Assembly (NCBI GenBank): GCA_035772785.1
Contig: JAOCPU010000027.1
Coordinates: 333,634-397,633, forward strand
Length of the DNA: 64,000 nt
Source: Phlebiopsis flavidoalba
Taxonomy: Eukaryota > Basidiomycota > Agaricomycetes > Polyporales > Phanerochaetaceae
Reading direction: 5' to 3'
Each line of letters starts with the position of its first letter. Positions within the stretch are counted from its first letter, which is position 1. Made by a program: the position numbers and the translations under genes. A model generated the notes under the pieces. The model searched no databases, was not told where the DNA came from, and saw nothing but the letters and a program-made list of their open reading frames with translations. Shown here one piece after another: positions 60,882 through 64,000 of this stretch.

Positions 60882-63151
60882 ATGCCTCCTCGTAGCTCTT
60901 CTACTGTTCCCCGCGAGCACAGCGACAATGGCGAGACCTTTGATTTGGATGCTGATGCTGCAGAAGATATTCTCGCGGACGAACCCCTGGCCCAACCTTT
61001 GCGTAGACTCCCCCACAACGCATCGATGGACGAAGTGCTTCAGGTAAGCTATCATAGTTGAGATAATACTGTTACTGAATATTTTCTGCAGCTGTTGGAG
61101 GAGTACCAGCTCCGCAACAGTGAGCTGCTTAGAGCACTCAGCCAGGCAAGAATCAAGATTGCCCAATACGAGGCTATTCAGACTAGGTCGCGACGCGGAA
61201 AAAATACTGCGGAGCTCATCAGGGACCGCTCCTCCGCGTCTTACGAAAAAAAAGGATCATATACATCTCGTTGCATCTCGTTATGTTCTTGTCTATCGCC
61301 TTTGGATTAACGAGAGTGCATTAACACAGTACACCTCTCGTCCTCCTATCGAAATTTACGACGACCGCTTCTGGAGAGGCCACAAGAAGGATGTAGTGGG
61401 GAGTTTTTTTTTTTTTGGCGGATTCAAGACTAAAGAAATCGAAGACCAAGTCCATGCCGCAGAGGTGTTCGACTCATTCTCTAGGGAGAGAGATGCTGTC
61501 GTTGAGGAGTACATAGGAAAATCCAATTGGCTCGCAGAAGAGGTGCGGTTTCGTACCATACTCGTTAATTTAAATACTGATATTATGCTCAAGTTCCGCC
61601 AGAAGGTTTTGAGCCAGAAGAACTATTTACGAGACGAGACGAGGTTTCATCGACTCTGTCGGACTACCTACCCGAATACGCACATCTTATCAAGAAAGGA
61701 GTCAAAGCGACTGTACGCGCCAACGATCCGATTGCGAAAATGTTACGAGGCGAACCAAAGACCCAGCTAGCTCCCATTTATTACGCTGATAGTAAAAACA
61801 AGAAAGGCTTTGCATATATCAAGGCAATTCCACTTGTAAGTAATCTATCTATGTGACGCTTATTTGCTGATATAAATTTGGACCAGATTCTTCGCAGTTT
61901 CTTATGGGGTAAAGGAGCGAAGCCCAATAAGAACTCAAAGGGAAACAAGCTGGGAATTAGCACGAGATTACTCCACAGATGTTCGCGGCAATTCTAGTCC
62001 TTGTAAGAATGACTTTTTGGCATCATTATTATTATACAAGCATTCATTCTGGTTCATTTCGAATGAACTTACAGATGCGGCACGCATTTACACCCGATAC
62101 ATCCTTTGACGAAGAGAACGGATACTTTCCGGCGCATCTAAACTTCAATTATCTTGTACGACGCGTTTTTGTTCCTCTCTGGGACACGCAGTACTACCGC
62201 CACCTTCGCCGCTGGGCTAACTTAATTATTTTCGAAGGCCGAGACCCAGACGCTGCAGAGGAGATACAGGCCGACGAAGACGAAACGAGCCGAATTTTCG
62301 GCGAGGATGCCGATGATCTTGCGGCGTTGCGCGCCATGGCAGCTGAAGATCTTGTGAACGATAACGACTGGCGCAATCCTTCCATTGCGATACAGCGCGA
62401 ACCGTCCCCTATCGTATCTCGCGCCCCTTCCTCAGCTGATCGACAGAATATATCGACCTCTTCCTCTGCTACACATGTCCGGGCACCGGCTCCCGAGATA
62501 CCACCTTCCCAGCCAGCTCCCAGGTCTCTCAGCAGCCGTTCCAATCCCTCGGCGAGCAGCCGTTCCATTCCCTCGGCGAGCAGCCGCTCTCAGCCTAGAG
62601 TTTCTCCGGCAATTGCCGCACCTATAACCCGAGCCACGCATTTTGAGAACGAGGAGGAGGTCGAGAGAACTGATGAAGAGCAGACCGACAACGAGGACAG
62701 GCCGAAGATCGTTTACCTTCGCAAATGGGCCACCGTAGCCGTAGCCGTGTGTACGAGGCTGATGAAATGGAGATCGAGCAGGATTCTCTACTTCTCAACG
62801 AGGAGGAGGACCACGCACGCCCTCTTACCCCCAGCGGCCGCAATATCTGGTACTTCGGCCCTCACCATCTCAAGTACTCAATCGCAGCACACCGTTTCCG
62901 TCCCCGAAGTGTCACCCCAGCGCATGTGGCTCTAACTACTGCCAGTGGTTTCTCGCCGCACCCCATCCATTTCCCCATCGACCACTTCGTCTCGCACCCC
63001 AGTTCCTCGCGATACTTCCCCAGAACCAGAGACCCCTGCTGTACGTCCGAAGGGCAAACCTGTGCGACCGCGTGCAAAAGGAAAGGCTGCTAGTGAGCAG
63101 CCCGAGCCCCCAGTTCAGCGTCGCACTCGCTCTCGAAACCCTCAGACATGA
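60882..63151 (+). CDS. DUF6698-like protein, basidiomycete-expanded family, unknown function
   Basis: The start at 60882 gives MPPRSSSTVPREHSDNGETF, then an acidic part and ASMDEVLQ. An intron (gtaagc..ctgcag) is followed by LLEEYQLRNSELLRALSQAR, likely a coiled coil. DRFWRGHKKDVVGSFFFFGG (61362-61421) follows, then IEDQVHAAEVFDSFSRERDA, TLSDYLPEYAHLIKKGVKA in the next frame (61658-61713), PIAKMLRGEPKTQLAPIYYA (61728-61787), KAIPL, an intron, ILRSFLWGKGAK and an ILVLVRMTFW helix (61988-62020). MRHAFTPDTSFDEENGYFPA (62072-62131), FVPLWDTQYYRHLRRWANLI (62169-62228) and a long acidic, Ser/Pro-rich tail to 63151 complete it. The central conserved part fits DUF6698, a family abundant in Agaricomycetes. 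Three or four frame shifts, mainly in homopolymers and in the tail. It starts 795 bp after the transposase. Confidence 0.5.
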
Positions 63152-63417
63152 GATTACACCTGTAAAGATACTCTTTTATCTGAGTCTTATATCAGCCTTT
63201 GTAAACTACGTTGAAAACCATACAAATCTCTGTACGCTGTATACTATGCTTGCGATCCACTGAGTTTTGAACTCAGCGTTGATGTTTGTTTGGCCATGCT
63301 TGCTGACTAAGCCCCTCAGCTGGACATCGCGCCAACGCCCAAGACTTCACACCATACTACTACCACCCACGACGACGACGACATCAACCGCCCCCCGCCC
63401 TCCGCCGCAATGACCTG
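63152..63417. other. 3' flank with isolated hairpin
   Basis: No gene. Contains a perfect 7-bp inverted repeat with a 3-base loop at 63260-63276 and a weaker 5-bp one at 63302-63320, the first members of the hairpin series that follows. Confidence 0.6.
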
Positions 63418-63732
63418 ACACGAGCTCTTGCTCACTCGTGTTGGGTTCTTGTGCAACGAGGTACGGGCTGTTGACTAGTCCGTCATCACTCCAGCCCCAG
63501 GAGCTGGAGGATGACACGTCACAGCCAGTGTTCATACACTGGCAACTGCAGCTGCTCTGTGCAGCTGCAGGTGGGTGGCCGAACCCATTGCATGGCACGA
63601 TGCCACCGCTGCCCTCCGCGACACCTCGCGGAGGACAGCCATGACCACCCGCTACGACACAGTGTCGAGGGAGGCGGTGGTCGTCAACCACGCCGCGTCG
63701 TGGAGGGCCGCCTCTGCAATGCCTTGCAGAGG
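63418..63732. repeat. array of eleven consecutive small hairpins
   Basis: Stems (left/right arms): 63418-63424/63435-63441; 63463-63469/63477-63483 (one G:T); 63482-63495/63503-63515 (one bulged A); 63524-63531/63536-63543; 63546-63555/63561-63570 (10 bp perfect); 63572-63576/63583-63587; 63593-63597/63601-63605; 63613-63621/63626-63634 (9 bp perfect); 63655-63659/63663-63667; 63677-63681/63687-63691; 63711-63719/63724-63732 (9 bp perfect). Loops are 3-10 bases. The arms differ in sequence from one hairpin to the next, so this is a shared architecture rather than a repeated unit. Not coding in any convincing frame. Confidence 0.85.
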
Positions 63733-63779
63733 ATGGCGCCGCACAGACACGCTCACCACACCCACCACACCCACCCTAA

Positions 63780-64000
63780 CCTCGCACAGGCGACCGCAAA
63801 AACCACCCACCACCACCACACCTCGCGGATGACCGCCAAAACCACCCACCTCGCGGACAACCACAAAGACCACCCACCACAACCACCGCCGCTCGTGGAC
63901 AACTACCACGGCCGCCGTTCACGGACGACACACCAGGACCATCCGCCTCCGCCCCTTGACAACCGAGAAGACCCACCCCACCACCGCCCCTTGTGGATGA
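63780..64000 (+). repeat. GC-rich diverged minisatellite, unit about 27-35 bp
   Basis: Imperfect units of the form ctcgcgga..accgcaaaaaccaccca start near 63780, 63821, 63849 and 63891, with weaker copies to the window edge. It is cytosine-rich on +, with very few T. It directly follows the hairpin array and runs out of the window. Confidence 0.75.

Noticed and set aside
62194..62568. 124-residue minus frame
   Set aside because: It is the antisense shadow of the acidic, Ser-rich part of the DUF6698-like gene.
63347..63976. Coding frames across the hairpin and minisatellite region
   Set aside because: Open frames exist on both strands because the DNA is GC-rich and repetitive; the peptides are low complexity.

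Overview
The window looks like nuclear DNA of an Agaricomycete-type basidiomycete. The evidence is a Plavaka-type transposase with the usual basidiomycete layout, a DUF6698-like gene beside it, a basidiomycete-restricted conserved protein, many introns of about 50-60 bp with GT..AG ends, and a mix of Dicer, EDEM, Atg10 and MFS genes on both strands. No rRNA, tRNA or CRISPR was found.

Almost no gene reads through in one frame. Single-base insertions and deletions break even genes that must work: ribosomal protein eS1, adenine phosphoribosyltransferase, acetyl-CoA thiolase and Atg10. The likeliest cause is an unpolished assembly, although a decayed duplicate segment is possible. Gene spans below were assembled by following homologous peptides across frames and introns, so internal exon edges are approximate.

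Layout. 0-8 kb: two broken MFS transporters of nicotinate-permease (Tna1-like) type on +, sharing one intron position. 10.6-12.7 kb: a DHA1-type MFS gene on +, followed by a possible cytochrome c oxidase VIIc gene. 14.0-19.0 kb: a Dicer-like RNase III gene on -, with a conserved basidiomycete protein head-to-head with it (19.6-21.1 kb). 21.7-25.1 kb: a DUF7719-like membrane protein (-) and a Faf1/DUF4602-like ribosome-biogenesis protein (+). 25.1-29.8 kb: nothing recognised. 29.8-35.4 kb: two Dal5-like (allantoate-permease type) MFS copies on -. 35.9-44.6 kb: a housekeeping block of ERG10 (-), ATG10 (-), RPS1/eS1 (+), APT1 (+) and an EDEM-type GH47 protein with a PA domain (-). 45.6-50.8 kb: two more Dal5-like copies, on +. 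51.1-53.5 kb: a second DHA1 copy on -. 55.7-63.2 kb: an array of 30-bp repeats, the Plavaka transposase and the DUF6698-like gene. 63.26-64.0 kb: a chain of small hairpins followed by a GC-rich minisatellite.

Eight MFS pieces of three kinds sit around the housekeeping block. The two Dal5-like pairs point away from it in opposite directions, so the block is bounded by inverted repeats at the gene level. The least explained structure is the run of eleven different, closely packed hairpins at 63,418-63,732.
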